This document shows, one piece after another, positions 1-9,079 of a stretch of DNA of 44,927 bases. Each line of letters starts with the position of its first letter. Within the stretch, counting starts at the first letter, position 1. Below the pieces are notes generated by a model, which saw only the letters and a list, made by a program, of their open reading frames with translations, was not told the DNA's origin and ran no database searches. The stretch comes from Nesterenkonia sp. PF2B19 (GTDB lineage Bacteria > Actinomycetota > Actinomycetes > Actinomycetales > Micrococcaceae), in assembly GCF_001758425.2 (NCBI RefSeq), contig NZ_MDSS02000029.1, positions 1-44,927 of the forward strand, read 5' to 3'. The position numbers and the translations under genes are program-made.

Positions 1-568
1 CGACCAGCCGAGCGGCCGGACGCGCAGCGGGGCGCCGACCCGCGGGGAAGCGAGGCATGGCGCGGGGTCCGCGACGGCCGGACGGGAGCAGGTCTGGCAG
101 CCCACAGGCCAGCAGGACGAGCGCCCAGAACTGGACGTAGTGCCAGAGAGAGTCGGGTGTGTGGACATCCGGCGACGTCAGGACGGTGACCACAAAACGC
201 AGCGAGTCCAGCAGCAGGAAGCCCACGACGCCGAGGGCGGCGAGCAGCGCACTGCCCGTGAGCGCGCGGATCAGAGCGGCGATACCCGCCGCCAGCACAG
301 CGATGAGGCTCAGGGTCAGCCAGCCCTCCAGATGGAAGGTCAGCCAGCGGAAGGAGGAGGGTGCCGCCGCGTGGAGACTGACCGCCAAGATGACGGTGTC
401 GACCGTGGCAGCCAGCAGGGCCAGACCGATCCGCTGCCACAGCAGCATCGGGGCAGATCCGAGGCGCGGCGGCAGGGAGCCGGGGGCCGGTCCGGCGCCG
501 AATCCGAGATTGTCGGGCGCCGGGGCTGCCGGGTGCTCCGGCGGCCGGCGGTGCGGCTGGTCGGTCAT
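1..568 (-). CDS. Membrane protein of unknown function, C-terminus cut by window edge
   Basis: The minus-strand frame is open from an ATG at 568 to the first base of the window, so at least 189 residues are present and the C-terminus is missing. GAGGAG lies a few bases upstream of the ATG and supports this start. After a proline/alanine-rich N-terminus of about 35 residues, hydrophobic stretches fall near residues 45-65, 80-100, 105-125 and 140-160, so it is probably a four-helix or larger integral membrane protein. After the last helix it becomes rich in Pro, Arg and Ala. I recognise no family. It is transcribed away from the next gene, with 135 bp between the two starts. Confidence 0.6.
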   Translation of the reverse strand, partial: MTDQPHRRPPEHPAAPAPDNLGFGAGPAPGSLPPRLGSAPMLLWQRIGLALLAATVDTVILAVSLHAAAPSSFRWLTFHLEGWLTLSLIAVLAAGIAALIRALTGSALLAALGVVGFLLLDSLRFVVTVLTSPDVHTPDSLWHYVQFWALVLLACGLPDLLPSGRRGPRAMPRFPAGRRPAARPAARLV

Positions 569-703
569 CGGCTTCTCCTCGGGGAGTCGTGCGTGCAGCG
601 TGTCCCCGGACCCTAGCCGGAGGTCCTCACAACCGGCTCACATCGCAGGCCCATGCGCGAGGAGCTGCCCGGCAGAGCCGCCGTCCCCGGTAGGATTGCC
701 CCG

Positions 704-979
704 ATGACCACACCGCCTCTGGACCCGTGGACCAACGGGACGCCCGCCTACCGACGCACGCTGCTGCTGGGGATGGTCTCCACCTTCCTCGGCGTCGTGT
801 GCGTGGTGCTGGCGGCCGTCGCCGTCGGGCCGGACCTCGAGCCGACCCTGCGCGGGCTCGGGCTCGGGCTCATCGGCCTGGGCATCATCAGCCACCTGAT
901 CGCCATCCTGCTGCGCAAACGGCAGGCCAAGCAGATCATCCAGGCCCGGGCGGACCAGTCGAAGAAGAGAGGGCGCTGA
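704..979 (+). CDS. Small two-helix membrane protein, hypothetical
   Basis: A 91-residue protein with two strongly hydrophobic segments at about residues 20-41 and 50-67, followed by a basic tail rich in Lys, Arg and Gln (KRQAKQ, KKRGR). This predicts a small integral membrane protein with its charged tail in the cytoplasm. The ATG at 704 is preferred over an in-frame start at 653 because the extra upstream residues look non-coding. The stop lies four bases before the likely start of the first MaoC-type hydratase, so the genes are probably co-transcribed. Function is unknown. Confidence 0.6.
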   Translation: MTTPPLDPWTNGTPAYRRTLLLGMVSTFLGVVCVVLAAVAVGPDLEPTLRGLGLGLIGLGIISHLIAILLRKRQAKQIIQARADQSKKRGR

Positions 980-983
980 CGCG

Positions 984-1438
984 TTGAGCATCACCACCGA
1001 GGCGGAGGGCCGGGTCTACCCGCGGCCGCGCCGTATCAGGTCAGCCGGGAGGCGATCCGCGAGTTCGCCGTCGCGGTCAAGGCCGAGCACCCCGCCCACC
1101 ATGACGTCGACGCCGCCGCGGTCCTGGGTCACCGTGACCTGGTCGCCCCGCCGACCTTCGCCGTCGTCGTCGCCCAGCGCGCGGAGGCCGCCGTGGTGGC
1201 CGACGATGAGGTCGGCATCGACTTCTCCCGCGTGGTGCACGCCGACGAGCGCTTCACCCACCACAGCCCCATCCTGGCCGGCGACACGCTGCACGCCCAG
1301 GCAACCCTGGACCGGATCCGGGTCATGGGTGCCGGGGCGATGGTCACCACCAAGGTCGAGATCACCACCGCCGAGGGCGAGGCGCGCAGCACCGTGACCT
1401 CCTCCCTGCTGGTGCGTGCCGAGGAGGAGGACGCATGA
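984..1438 (+). CDS. MaoC-like N-terminal hydratase (FAS1-DH/HadA type), frameshifted near 1022
   Basis: Likely half of a heterodimeric (R)-specific 3-hydroxyacyl dehydratase of the mycobacterial HadA type, with the next gene as the partner subunit. The probable start is TTG at 984, shortly after GAGAGGG. The first 13 residues read in one frame; from about 1022 the family-like sequence (PYQVSREAIREFA) continues in the frame that ends at 1438. Adding one G restores a 151-residue protein. The middle carries APPTFAVV and the C-terminal half has HSPILAGDTLHAQ, both typical of MaoC-like N-terminal domains. It overlaps the next gene by four bases (ATGA), as expected for a subunit pair. The family call is firm; the substrate (fatty-acid elongation or another acyl-CoA/ACP) is not known. 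Confidence 0.75.
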
Positions 1439-1893
1439 GCACCCCGGACACCACCACCCCGGACATCAACACGCTGGAGAAGGGCCAGGAGATCGGCAGC
1501 CGGGAGGTCCGGCTCTCCCGTGCGGACCTGCTCCGCTACGCGGCCGCCTCCGGCGACCACAACCCCATCCACTGGAACGAGCGCTTCGCCCGGGAGGTCG
1601 GCCTCGACGGTGTCATCGCCCACGGCATGCTCACCATGGGCCTGGCCGTGGACCTGGCCACCGACTGGGTGGGCGACCCCGGCCGGGTGGTCGACTACCA
1701 GGCCCGCTTCACCAAGCCGGTTCCTGTCCCGGATGCCGAGGCCGGACCCCCGGACACACCCACCGCCACGCTGCTGATCAGCGGGAAGGTCGGAGCGGTC
1801 GACGTCGGGGCCGCCACGGCGCGCGTCGATCTGACGGTGAGCCTGGAGGGCGCCAAGGTCCTGGCGAAGTCCCAGGTCAGCGTCCGGCTCTGA
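1435..1893 (+). CDS. MaoC family dehydratase (HadB-like subunit)
   Basis: A 152-residue hot-dog fold hydratase. The catalytic signature SGDHNPIHWNERFA is present at about residues 39-52, with the Asp and His that activate water, followed by GVIAHGMLTMGL, a typical MaoC helix. Family members dehydrate 3-hydroxyacyl thioesters or hydrate enoyl thioesters. Length and motif fit the catalytic subunit of a HadAB-type pair, and the gene overlaps the preceding MaoC-like gene by four bases. In related Micrococcaceae I recall these genes lying directly before murB; here an ABC transporter operon separates them. The precise substrate cannot be read from sequence. Confidence 0.85.
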   Translation: MSTPDTTTPDINTLEKGQEIGSREVRLSRADLLRYAAASGDHNPIHWNERFAREVGLDGVIAHGMLTMGLAVDLATDWVGDPGRVVDYQARFTKPVPVPDAEAGPPDTPTATLLISGKVGAVDVGAATARVDLTVSLEGAKVLAKSQVSVRL

Positions 1894-1947
1894 GGATCAC
1901 GCCTGATCACGGGCCCGAGGATCCCGTCCGCGGGCCGGTCAGCACCG

Positions 1948-1953
1948 TATAAT
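1948..1953 (+). promoter_or_regulatory. Perfect -10 hexamer upstream of the amino-acid transporter operon
   Basis: TATAAT occurs 67 bases before the ATG of the binding-protein gene, in an otherwise GC-rich spacer between hadB and the transporter. No convincing -35 hexamer lies 16-18 bases upstream (CGTCCG region), so this may be an activator-dependent or extended -10 promoter. It suggests the transporter is transcribed independently of the hydratase genes. Confidence 0.45.
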
Positions 1954-2019
1954 CGCCACACGGATTCGCCGCGCCCGCACCGGCGCGGCCCACGAGCACC
2001 AGCGAACAGGGGACCTCTC

Positions 2020-3042
2020 ATGCCCAGCACCACGGAGATCGAGACCGCGGAGGGCGCCGTCGCGCCCGTCGCACGCCCTGCCGCCCCGCGGCGCACCCAC
2101 GTGGCCAGAGGGCTCGGCGTGACGGCGATCGCCGCCCTGGCCCTGACCGCCTGCGGCGGCGAGGATGAGGGAGAGGGCGACGTCGAGGCCGAGCCGCAGG
2201 TGGAGACCGAGCTCGACCTCGAGGTCGGTGAGGTTGAGCTGATCTCCGAGGGCACCTTGACCGTCTGCTCGGACGTGCCCTACCCGCCGTTCGAGTACTA
2301 CGACGCCGACGGCGCGGTCGTCGGCTTCGACATCGACATCGCCGAGGGCATCGCGGAGGTGCTCGACGTCGAGCTCGAGGTGGTGCAGACCAGCTTCGAG
2401 GGCATCCAGTCCGGTGTGGCGCTCAACGCGGCGTCCTGCGACCTGGCCATCTCTGGGATGACGATCACCGAGCAGCGCGCCGGCAACATGCTCTTCTCCG
2501 AGCCGTATCTGGACGACAACCTGGGTCTGCTGGCCGCCTCCGACGCGGGCATCGGCTCCCTGGAGGACATCGACGACTCCATCACGGTGGGCGTGCAGGC
2601 GGACACCACCGGAGAGACCTACGCGGAGGAGCAGGGGTACCAGATCCGCTCCTACCCCGATTCCGGGCTGCTCATCCAGGGGCTGGAGTCCGGCCAGGTG
2701 GAGGCCGCCATCGGCAACATCTCCATCCTCGGCTACCAGGCCGGTGAGCACGAGGGCTCCGAGTTCGTCGAGGAGATCGACACCGGCGAGCAGCTGGGCA
2801 TCGCCGCCCAGTCGGACAACCAGGACCTCATCGACGCGGTGGACGAGATCCTCGCGGAGATGGAGTCCAGCGGCTTCATGGCCGAGGCCGAGGACCTGTG
2901 GTTCGGCGGCGGCGAGACTCCCGAGGAGGGTGACGTCGACGAGGAGGACGCCGAGGAGGCTGACGACGCTGACGACGAGATCGATGACGCGGACGACGCT
3001 GACGACGCCGATGACGCTGACGCCGACGAGGACGACGACTGA
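2020..3042 (+). CDS. Amino-acid ABC transporter substrate-binding lipoprotein with long acidic tail
   Basis: A 340-residue family 3 solute-binding protein. An N-terminal region of about 30 residues precedes a hydrophobic segment ending in a lipobox (LTAC, Cys45), so it should be lipid-anchored outside the membrane. The binding domain begins near residue 78 (GTLTVCSDVPYPPFEYY) and shows VGFDIDIAEGIAE and CDLAISGMTITEQRA, the classic periplasmic amino-acid binding signatures. Unusually, the last ~45 residues (from about 297) are almost all Asp, Glu and Ala with a DDADDA-like repeat. The permease gene follows after five bases and the ATPase after that, giving a full importer. The substrate is probably a polar amino acid; which one cannot be told. 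Confidence 0.92.
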   Translation: MPSTTEIETAEGAVAPVARPAAPRRTHVARGLGVTAIAALALTACGGEDEGEGDVEAEPQVETELDLEVGEVELISEGTLTVCSDVPYPPFEYYDADGAVVGFDIDIAEGIAEVLDVELEVVQTSFEGIQSGVALNAASCDLAISGMTITEQRAGNMLFSEPYLDDNLGLLAASDAGIGSLEDIDDSITVGVQADTTGETYAEEQGYQIRSYPDSGLLIQGLESGQVEAAIGNISILGYQAGEHEGSEFVEEIDTGEQLGIAAQSDNQDLIDAVDEILAEMESSGFMAEAEDLWFGGGETPEEGDVDEEDAEEADDADDEIDDADDADDADDADADEDDD

Positions 3043-3047
3043 CCCGC

Positions 3048-3836
3048 ATGGCACTGACGACCCGTGACCGAGCACGGCTGAGCCTCGGGATCCAGGCCGG
3101 CCTCTTCGTCGCGGTGCTGATCGCTCTCCTGTTCATCATGGACTGGAGTGCGATCCACCGCAGCTTCTTCGACATCGAGCGCATCGGCCCGATGTTCCCC
3201 GACATCATCACCGTCGGGCTGGTCAACACCCTGCAGTACACGGCGGTCGGCTTCGTGCTCGGCCTGCTGGGCGGCACGGTGCTGGCCCTGATGAAGCTCT
3301 CCAGCTTCCCGGTCTACCGGTGGCTGGCGACCGCCTATATCGAGTTCTTCCGCGGGATCCCTGCGATCCTGGTGTTCCTGGCCCTGGGCTTCGGCGTCTC
3401 GATCGCCTTCGGCTGGAACCTGACCTCCCTGCAGATCGCCGGCTCGGCGCTCGGCCTGGTCGCCAGCGCCTACATCGCCGAGACCCTGCGCGCCGGTCTG
3501 CAGGCGGTGCCGAAGGGCCAGGTGGAGGCCGCACGGGCCCTGGGCATGCCGGCCTGGCGGGCGATGGTCTCCATCCAGATCCCGCAGGCCTTCCGCATCG
3601 TGCTGCCGCCGCTGACGAATGAGGCGATCCTGCTCACCAAGGACTCTTCGCTGATCTTCGTGGTCGGGCTGACCGCGGGCGCGGCCGAGCTGACCAAGTT
3701 CGGACGCGACGGCATCAACATCTACCAGGCGGGTCTGACCCCGCTGGTGGCCGCCGGCGCCTGCTATCTGATCATCACTGTGCCGCTGTCCATCCTGGCG
3801 CGCCGCATGGAGCACCGCTCGCCGAGGAAGAAATAG
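3048..3836 (+). CDS. Amino-acid ABC transporter permease
   Basis: A 262-residue inner-membrane permease of the His/Glu/Gln/Arg/opine family (HisMQ type). Hydrophobic helices run throughout. The FFRGIPAIL motif near residue 100 and the EAA loop (EAARALGMPAWRAMVSIQIPQA region, about residues 160-181) that docks on the ATPase are both present. Only one permease gene is found, so the channel is probably a homodimer. It starts five bases after the binding-protein stop and is followed 15 bases later by the ATPase gene, all consistent with one operon. Confidence 0.93.
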   Translation: MALTTRDRARLSLGIQAGLFVAVLIALLFIMDWSAIHRSFFDIERIGPMFPDIITVGLVNTLQYTAVGFVLGLLGGTVLALMKLSSFPVYRWLATAYIEFFRGIPAILVFLALGFGVSIAFGWNLTSLQIAGSALGLVASAYIAETLRAGLQAVPKGQVEAARALGMPAWRAMVSIQIPQAFRIVLPPLTNEAILLTKDSSLIFVVGLTAGAAELTKFGRDGINIYQAGLTPLVAAGACYLIITVPLSILARRMEHRSPRKK

Positions 3837-3851
3837 GGAGGCCCGATCCGC

Positions 3852-4652
3852 ATGACCGAGCCTGAACTGGCCGAACATTCCTCTGCGGAGGACGGCCCCG
3901 CCGGGGTGACCATCACGGGCCTTCACAAGGCCTACGGAGACAACGAGGTGCTCAAGGGCATCGACATGTCGGTGCGCCCCGGGGAGGTGGTCTGCCTCAT
4001 CGGGGCCTCCGGGTCCGGGAAGTCCACGCTGCTGCGCTGCGTGAACCGGCTGGAGGACCCCAACGCGGGGACCATCACGGTGGGCTCCTTCGAGGCCACC
4101 GATCCCGACGTCGACCTGGACGCCATGCGCCGACACATCGGCATGGTCTTCCAGCAGTTCAACCTCTTCCCGCACCTGTCGGTGCTGGAGAACTGCACGA
4201 TCACCCCGCGCCGGGTGCTCAAACAGCCGAAGGAGGACGCCGAGGCGGAGGCCATGACCCAGCTGCGCCGGGTCGGGCTCGAGGAGCTCGCCCAGCGCCG
4301 TCCGGACCAGCTCTCCGGAGGCCAGCAGCAGCGGGTGGCGATCGCCCGCGCGCTGACCATGCGCCCGGCGCTGATGCTCTTCGACGAGCCGACCTCCGCC
4401 CTGGACCCGGAGACGGTCGGGGATGTGCTGGCGATCATGCGGCAGCTCGCCGAGGCCGGGATGACCATGATCGTGGTGACCCATGAGATGGCCTTCGCCC
4501 GGGAGGTCGCTGACCGGGTCGTGTTCATGGACCAGGGACGTGTGGTCGAGGAGGGCCCCGCCGCCGAGGTCATCGGCGACCCGCAGCAGCCCCGCACCCA
4601 GGACTTCCTGCGCCGAGTGCTGAACCCGACCGACGTGGACATCCGGGACTGA
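3852..4652 (+). CDS. Amino-acid ABC transporter ATP-binding protein
   Basis: A 266-residue ATPase of the polar amino-acid uptake family (GlnQ/HisP type) that powers the importer encoded just upstream. Walker A is GASGSGKST at residues 51-59, the Q-loop lies in [11 protein letters not shown], the signature LSGGQ is at 154-158, Walker B is LMLFDEP with Asp178 and Glu179, and the switch His is in VVTHEM. An N-terminal extension of about 18 residues precedes the domain. GGGAGG lies shortly before the ATG at 3852. The stop TGA shares its last base with the ATG of murB, so translation may be coupled. Confidence 0.94.
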   Translation: MTEPELAEHSSAEDGPAGVTITGLHKAYGDNEVLKGIDMSVRPGEVVCLIGASGSGKSTLLRCVNRLEDPNAGTITVGSFEATDPDVDLDAMRRHIGMVFQQFNLFPHLSVLENCTITPRRVLKQPKEDAEAEAMTQLRRVGLEELAQRRPDQLSGGQQQRVAIARALTMRPALMLFDEPTSALDPETVGDVLAIMRQLAEAGMTMIVVTHEMAFAREVADRVVFMDQGRVVEEGPAAEVIGDPQQPRTQDFLRRVLNPTDVDIRD

Positions 4653-5783
4653 TGCGGCAGACCGTCATGCGCCGGTTCAGCGACCACACCACCGCCCGAG
4701 TGGGCGGCACCGCAGGGGAGTGGGTCGATCGCCGGCACCGAGTTCGAGGCCCTGCAGACGCTCTCCCGCCATCCGCTGCCGTCCGAGGAGGACCGCGCCG
4801 CCGGCGGGGACACCCTGCTGGTGCTCGGAGGCGGCTCCAACCTGCTGGTGGCCGACGACGGCTTCGCCGGCACTGTGCTGCAGCTGGCCTTCACCGGCAT
4901 CACCGCGGCACCGGTGAACGACGACGACGGCGACGTGCTGGTCACCGTCGCGGCCGGACATGAATGGGACGACGTCGTCGCCTGGACCGTGCAGCGCCGG
5001 TATGCGGGCCTGGAGGCCCTCTCCGGGATCCCCGGGGCCGCCGGGGCGACCCCGGTGCAGAACGTGGGCGCCTATGGGGCCGAGGTGTCCCAGACGCTGG
5101 TGGACGTCCGCGCCTGGGACCGGCTGCTGGGCGAGGTCGTGACGCTGAGCAACGAGGAGCTGGACTTCGGGTACCGGGACTCGGTGCTCAAGCGCACCAC
5201 GCTGCACGGTTCGCCGCGTTACGTGGTGCTCTCGGTGCGGTTCCGTCTGACGCACCGAGGTGAGGCCACGCGGTCGTCGCCGGTCCGCTATGCGGAGCTG
5301 GCGCGCTCCCTGGGCCTGGACGTCAACGCGGCGGAGGATCAGCGGCGTGCGCCGCTGGCCGACGTGCGCACCACGGTGCTGGCCCTGCGGGCCGGCAAGG
5401 GCATGGTCCTGGACCCCGAGGACCACGACACCTGGTCCACCGGTTCGTTCTTCACCAACCCGATCGTGGGGGAGGATGTGCTGGCCACCCTGCCCGAGGG
5501 GGCGCCGCGCTTCCCTGCCCTGCCGGATGTGGACGGATCCCCGCGGGTGAAGCTCTCCGCGGCCTGGCTCATCGACCGCGCCGGCTGCCAGAAGGGCTTC
5601 GGGGCGGAGCTGGTGGAGGGCCGTGCGTCACTGTCCACCAAGCACACGCTGGCCGTCACCAACCGTGGTGAGGCCTCCACAGCGGACCTGCTGGCGGTGG
5701 CTGGAGCGGTCCGCGACCGGGTCCGGGAGACCTTCGGCATCGAACTGCACCCCGAGCCGGTGCTCATCGGCTGCGAGCTCTGA
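4652..5783 (+). CDS. murB: UDP-N-acetylenolpyruvoylglucosamine reductase, frameshifted near 4727
   Basis: FAD enzyme that reduces UDP-GlcNAc-enolpyruvate with NADPH to UDP-MurNAc in cytoplasmic peptidoglycan synthesis. The start (MRRFSDHTTARVGGTAGEW) reads in one frame. Removing one base near 4727 restores VIAGTEFEAL and the rest of the protein, 376 residues. Family motifs follow in order: LGGGSNLLVAD, YAGLEALSGIPGAAGATPVQ, NVGAYGAEV, the catalytic region FGYRDSVLK, STGSFFTNP and KHTLAVTNRGEAST near the C-terminus. The single extra base in an essential gene points to sequence error. The ATG overlaps the ATPase stop; an alternative ATG lies at 4667. Confidence 0.9.
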
Positions 5784-5854
5784 GCAGCGCTTCGAGGAGA
5801 GTTCTGAGCAGGGCTCCTGGCTGCGGCTCTCGGAGCGCGGTCGTCACTGCCCGA

Positions 5855-5908
5855 CCACACGACACGGCGCCTGCTTCGCTGAGGAGGCAGGGCGCCGTCG
5901 TCGTGTGG
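5855..5908. terminator. Stem-loop between convergent murB and asd
   Basis: Arms CCACACGACACGGCGCC and its near-complement pair over about 17 bp with one bulge around an 18-20 base loop. The genes on either side converge here, so the hairpin could stop transcription from both sides. No strong T-run follows, as is common in high-GC actinobacteria. Confidence 0.65.
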
Positions 5909-5960
5909 TGGCGCGGGGTGCCGGAGAAAGCGCCGAGGCGTCAGCGGGAGTGGGGCGTCC

Positions 5961-7166
5961 TCAGAGCTTGCCGACCGCGATCAGCAGCATGCGGCGCAGC
6001 GGCTCGGCCGCACCCCAGAGGAGCTGGTCGCCCACGGTGAAGGCGGAGATGTACTCCGGGCCCATCTCCAGCTTGCGGATGCGGCCCACCGGGATGGTCA
6101 GCTCGCCGGTGGCGGCCACCGGGGTGAGCTGCTCCATGGTGGCCTCCTTCTCGTTGGGGACCACCTTCGCCCAGTCGGAGCCGGCGGCGATGATCGACTC
6201 GATCTCAGAGACCTCGAGGTCCTCGCGCAGCTTCAGGGTCAGTGCCTGGGAGTGGGAGCGCAGGGCGCCCACCCGCACGCACAGGGAGTCGAACGGGATC
6301 CTCTCCCCGCGGCGCTCCACCCCGGGGGCCAGTGAGTCGCCGCGGCCCAGGATCTTGTTGGTCTCCACCCCGGCCTTCCACTCCTCCTTGGCGACGCCGT
6401 TGCCGAGGTCCGCGTCGATCCAGGGGATGAGCGAGCCGGCCAGCGGCACTCCGAACTGGGAGGCGTCCAGGCCGCCGCGCTGGGACTCGAGGACCTTGCG
6501 GTCGATCTCCAGGATCGCGGAGGCCGGATCGGCGAGCTCCTCGCCCACGGCGCTGTGCAGGTCGCCGAACTGGGTCAGCAGCTCGCGCATGTGCTTGGCG
6601 CCGCCGCCGGAGGCCGCCTGGTAGGTCATCGCCGTGCCCCACTCGACCAGGCCCTCGGAAAACAGTCCGCCCAAGCCCATCAGCATGCAGGAGACGGTGC
6701 AGTTGCCGCCGATGAACTCCTTCACGCCGGCGGCCAGGCCGGCGTCGATGACGTCCCGGTTGATGGGGTCGAGGGTGATGATGGAGTCCTCGGCCATGCG
6801 CAGCGTCGAGGCGGCGTCGATCCAGATGCCGTCCCATCCGGCCGCGCGCAGCTTCGGGTGGACGGCCTTCGTGAAGTCGCCGCCCTGCGCGGTGACGATG
6901 ATCGGCAGCTTCGCCAAGGTGTCCAGGTCATAGGCGTCCTGGAGCGTGTCCTCGGCCGGCTGCACGCCGTCGAAGCTCGGGGCGGGCCCGCCGGCGTTGG
7001 AGGTGGAGAAGAACACCGGGGAGATGTGGTCGAAGTCCCCCTCGTCGAGCATGCGCTGGATGAGCACGGAGCCGACCATGCCGCGCCAGCCGACGATGCC
7101 GACGGACGGGGTCGCGCCGGTGGCGTCGGAGAGGGCCGAGACTGCGGGGGATGTCGTAGAAGCCAT
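5961..7166 (-). CDS. asd: Aspartate-semialdehyde dehydrogenase, E. coli-like type
   Basis: Reduces aspartyl phosphate to aspartate semialdehyde with NADPH, the branch point to lysine/diaminopimelate, threonine and methionine. The 401-residue protein follows the E. coli Asd pattern closely: [14 protein letters not shown] for NADP binding, [17 protein letters not shown] with the active-site Cys, [15 protein letters not shown], and the C-terminal [19 protein letters not shown]. This is the longer class typical of gamma-proteobacteria, also known to me from Micrococcaceae. The first ~20 residues are an extension before the Rossmann motif, so the true start could be slightly downstream. An inverted repeat lies 18-38 bases upstream of the ATG. 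Confidence 0.95.
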   Translation of the reverse strand: MASTTSPAVSALSDATGATPSVGIVGWRGMVGSVLIQRMLDEGDFDHISPVFFSTSNAGGPAPSFDGVQPAEDTLQDAYDLDTLAKLPIIVTAQGGDFTKAVHPKLRAAGWDGIWIDAASTLRMAEDSIITLDPINRDVIDAGLAAGVKEFIGGNCTVSCMLMGLGGLFSEGLVEWGTAMTYQAASGGGAKHMRELLTQFGDLHSAVGEELADPASAILEIDRKVLESQRGGLDASQFGVPLAGSLIPWIDADLGNGVAKEEWKAGVETNKILGRGDSLAPGVERRGERIPFDSLCVRVGALRSHSQALTLKLREDLEVSEIESIIAAGSDWAKVVPNEKEATMEQLTPVAATGELTIPVGRIRKLEMGPEYISAFTVGDQLLWGAAEPLRRMLLIAVGKL

Positions 7167-7183
7167 GCCTACCAGGGTAACGA

Positions 7184-7204
7184 ACTCGGTCCGTGAGACC
7201 GAGT
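7184..7204. promoter_or_regulatory. Perfect 8-bp inverted repeat just upstream of asd
   Basis: ACTCGGTC, five bases, GACCGAGT. It begins 18 bases before the asd start codon, in the leader between asd and the preceding minus-strand gene. It could be an operator, a leader hairpin, or a short terminator for the upstream gene; no T-run helps to decide. Confidence 0.4.
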
Positions 7205-7261
7205 GGTGAGCATCACGTCCGGCTCATGCGGCGTCATCATCCGGGCCGACCCCGGCTCGAG

Positions 7262-7543
7262 TCAGAGGCCGCGGCGCCAGCTCCAGATCAGCCAGGCGGC
7301 GACGACGGCGGGCACCACCACGAACAGGAACCCGCCCAGCAGCATGCCGATCAGGTAGACCCCGAGGGGGTCGCCTGCGGCGAATCCTGAGGAGGTGTCG
7401 CCGATGTACTGCGCCGCGGCGCCGATCACCACACCGACGGCGACGAGCAGCAGAAGGACGCCGAGCAGCAGCTTCCACAGCTTGCGGTGGGGCGCGTCGG
7501 CGCTCCAGTCCTCCGCCTCGCCCAGCCCTGGCATCGTGCTCAT
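7262..7543 (-). CDS. Small two-helix membrane protein, hypothetical
   Basis: A 93-residue protein with a soluble acidic N-terminus of about 22 residues, a hydrophobic helix near residues 26-45 and a second near 63-87, ending in WRRGL. The positive C-terminus suggests both ends are cytoplasmic. It lies between folA and asd on the same strand, with about 70 bp to folA and 95 bp to asd. I recognise no family and assign no function. Confidence 0.6.
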   Translation of the reverse strand: MSTMPGLGEAEDWSADAPHRKLWKLLLGVLLLLVAVGVVIGAAAQYIGDTSSGFAAGDPLGVYLIGMLLGGFLFVVVPAVVAAWLIWSWRRGL

Positions 7544-7611
7544 GACACGACGGTAGGCCGCCGGTGGGTCAGTGTCACGGTTCCCCGGCCGCCGGTCCGG
7601 CGCCGGAAGGC

Positions 7612-8205
7612 TCAGTCGCTGTCGGGATCCTCTTCGCCGTCGTGGCGGCAGAGAGTCTCGAAGCGGTAGCGCTGCCCGTCGGCGGCGGTGTGCCAGCCCT
7701 CTGCGGGGTCTGCGGCGCAGAGCTCCCAGCGCGACGGCGGCAGCTGCGGGGCGTAGGTGTCGCCGTCGACGTCGAGGTCGATGACCGTCACCACCGCGGC
7801 GTCGGCGAGGTCCTGCTCCACGGTCTCCGCGTAGATGCGCCCTCCACCGAGGATCCAGACCTTCGCAGGCGGCTGCCCGTCGGCACCCGGCGAGCAGGCC
7901 AGATCGAGGGCGGCGTCCAGGGAGGACGCCGTCTCGGCGCCGGCGGCGGTGATCGTCGCGGCCCGGTCGGCGTCACCGGTGATGACGATGTTGCGCCGTC
8001 CCGGCAGGGGACGGACGGACTCCGGCAGCGACTCCCAGGTACGACGCCCCATCACCACCGGGCGGCCGCGCGTCTGGGCGCGGAAGTGCGCGAAGTCCTC
8101 CGGAAGGTGCCACGGCATGTCGCCGTCGCGGCCGATCACGCCGTCGCGGGTCTGCGCCCAGATCATCCCGACCCAGGGGCGGGCGGCGGACTCGGGCGTC
8201 GTCAT
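7612..8205 (-). CDS. folA: Dihydrofolate reductase
   Basis: Reduces dihydrofolate to tetrahydrofolate with NADPH, regenerating the cofactor oxidised by thymidylate synthase next door. The 197-residue protein shows the family order: [26 protein letters not shown] (substrate loop with the catalytic Asp), [20 protein letters not shown], and [12 protein letters not shown] for NADPH binding. It is somewhat longer than the usual 160-170 residues because of an inserted loop near residue 100 and a C-terminal acidic tail. The ATG overlaps the thyA stop by four bases (ATGA), showing a thyA-folA operon with coupled translation. Confidence 0.95.
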   Translation of the reverse strand: MTTPESAARPWVGMIWAQTRDGVIGRDGDMPWHLPEDFAHFRAQTRGRPVVMGRRTWESLPESVRPLPGRRNIVITGDADRAATITAAGAETASSLDAALDLACSPGADGQPPAKVWILGGGRIYAETVEQDLADAAVVTVIDLDVDGDTYAPQLPPSRWELCAADPAEGWHTAADGQRYRFETLCRHDGEEDPDSD

Positions 8206-9011
8206 ACGGCCACCGGTGCGGAGATGGTGGGGTGGTGCTGGTAGTCGAGGACCTCGAAGTCCTCATACTCGTAGGCGAAGATCGACTCCGGAGTGCGGCC
8301 GATCCGCAGGCGCGGATACGGGTAGGGGGCCCGGGAGAGCTGCTCGGTGACCTGCTCCACGTGGTTGTCGTAGATGTGGCAGTCCCCACCGGTCCAGATG
8401 AACTCTCCAGGCTCCAGGCCGGTCTGCTGGGCGACCATCAGGGTCAGCAGGGCATAGGAGGCGATGTTGAACGGCACACCTAGGAACAGGTCCGCGCTGC
8501 GCTGGTACAGCTGGCAGGACAGCCGACCCTCGGCCACATGGAACTGGAACATCACATGGCAGGGCGGAAGGGCCATCTTCTCCACCTCGGCCGGATTCCA
8601 GGCAGTGACCACGTGGCGGCGCGAGTCCGGATTCGTGCGCAGCGAGTCGACCACCTGCGCGATCTGATCGATGGAGCCGCCGTCGGGAGTGGGCCAGCTG
8701 CGCCACTGCACGCCGTAGACCGGGCCCAGCTCGCCGTCCTCGTCGGCCCACTCGTTCCAGATCCGCACACCGCGCTCCTGGAGCCAGCGCACGTTGGAGT
8801 CTCCGCGCAGGAACCACAGCAGCTCCAGCGCGACCGACTTGAAGTGCACACGCTTGGTGGTGATCAGGGGGAACGAGTCATGCAGGTCGAAGCGCAGCTG
8901 CCGGCCGAAGACGCTGCGCGTTCCGGTGCCGGTGCGGTCCGACTTGGGCGTGCCCTCGGCCAGCACCTCGGCCAGCAGGTCCTCATACGGGGTGGGGATC
9001 GCGTCGCTCAC
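8202..9011 (-). CDS. thyA: Thymidylate synthase
   Basis: Methylates dUMP to dTMP using methylene-tetrahydrofolate, which becomes dihydrofolate. About 269 residues with all ThyA landmarks: [13 protein letters not shown] near the N-terminus, [20 protein letters not shown], the active-site [13 protein letters not shown] containing the nucleophilic Cys, [24 protein letters not shown], and [12 protein letters not shown]. The start is uncertain: GTG at 9011 gives the usual length, while an in-frame ATG at 9023 adds four residues; neither has a strong Shine-Dalgarno. A longer open frame to 9344 runs through the neighbouring acetyltransferase gene and is not real. Confidence 0.95.
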   Translation of the reverse strand: MSDAIPTPYEDLLAEVLAEGTPKSDRTGTGTRSVFGRQLRFDLHDSFPLITTKRVHFKSVALELLWFLRGDSNVRWLQERGVRIWNEWADEDGELGPVYGVQWRSWPTPDGGSIDQIAQVVDSLRTNPDSRRHVVTAWNPAEVEKMALPPCHVMFQFHVAEGRLSCQLYQRSADLFLGVPFNIASYALLTLMVAQQTGLEPGEFIWTGGDCHIYDNHVEQVTEQLSRAPYPYPRLRIGRTPESIFAYEYEDFEVLDYQHHPTISAPVAV

Positions 9012-9079
9012 GGTGCCCAGCATACCGGCCGACGCCGGAGGCGCGCCGGGTGCGGACGGGCCGACGTCGACCGTCCCGC

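Noticed and set aside
2733-4484. 583-codon minus-strand frame opposite the transporter genes
   Set aside because: His/Gly/Arg/Asp-rich translation typical of antisense high-GC DNA; the plus-strand genes have full ABC motifs.
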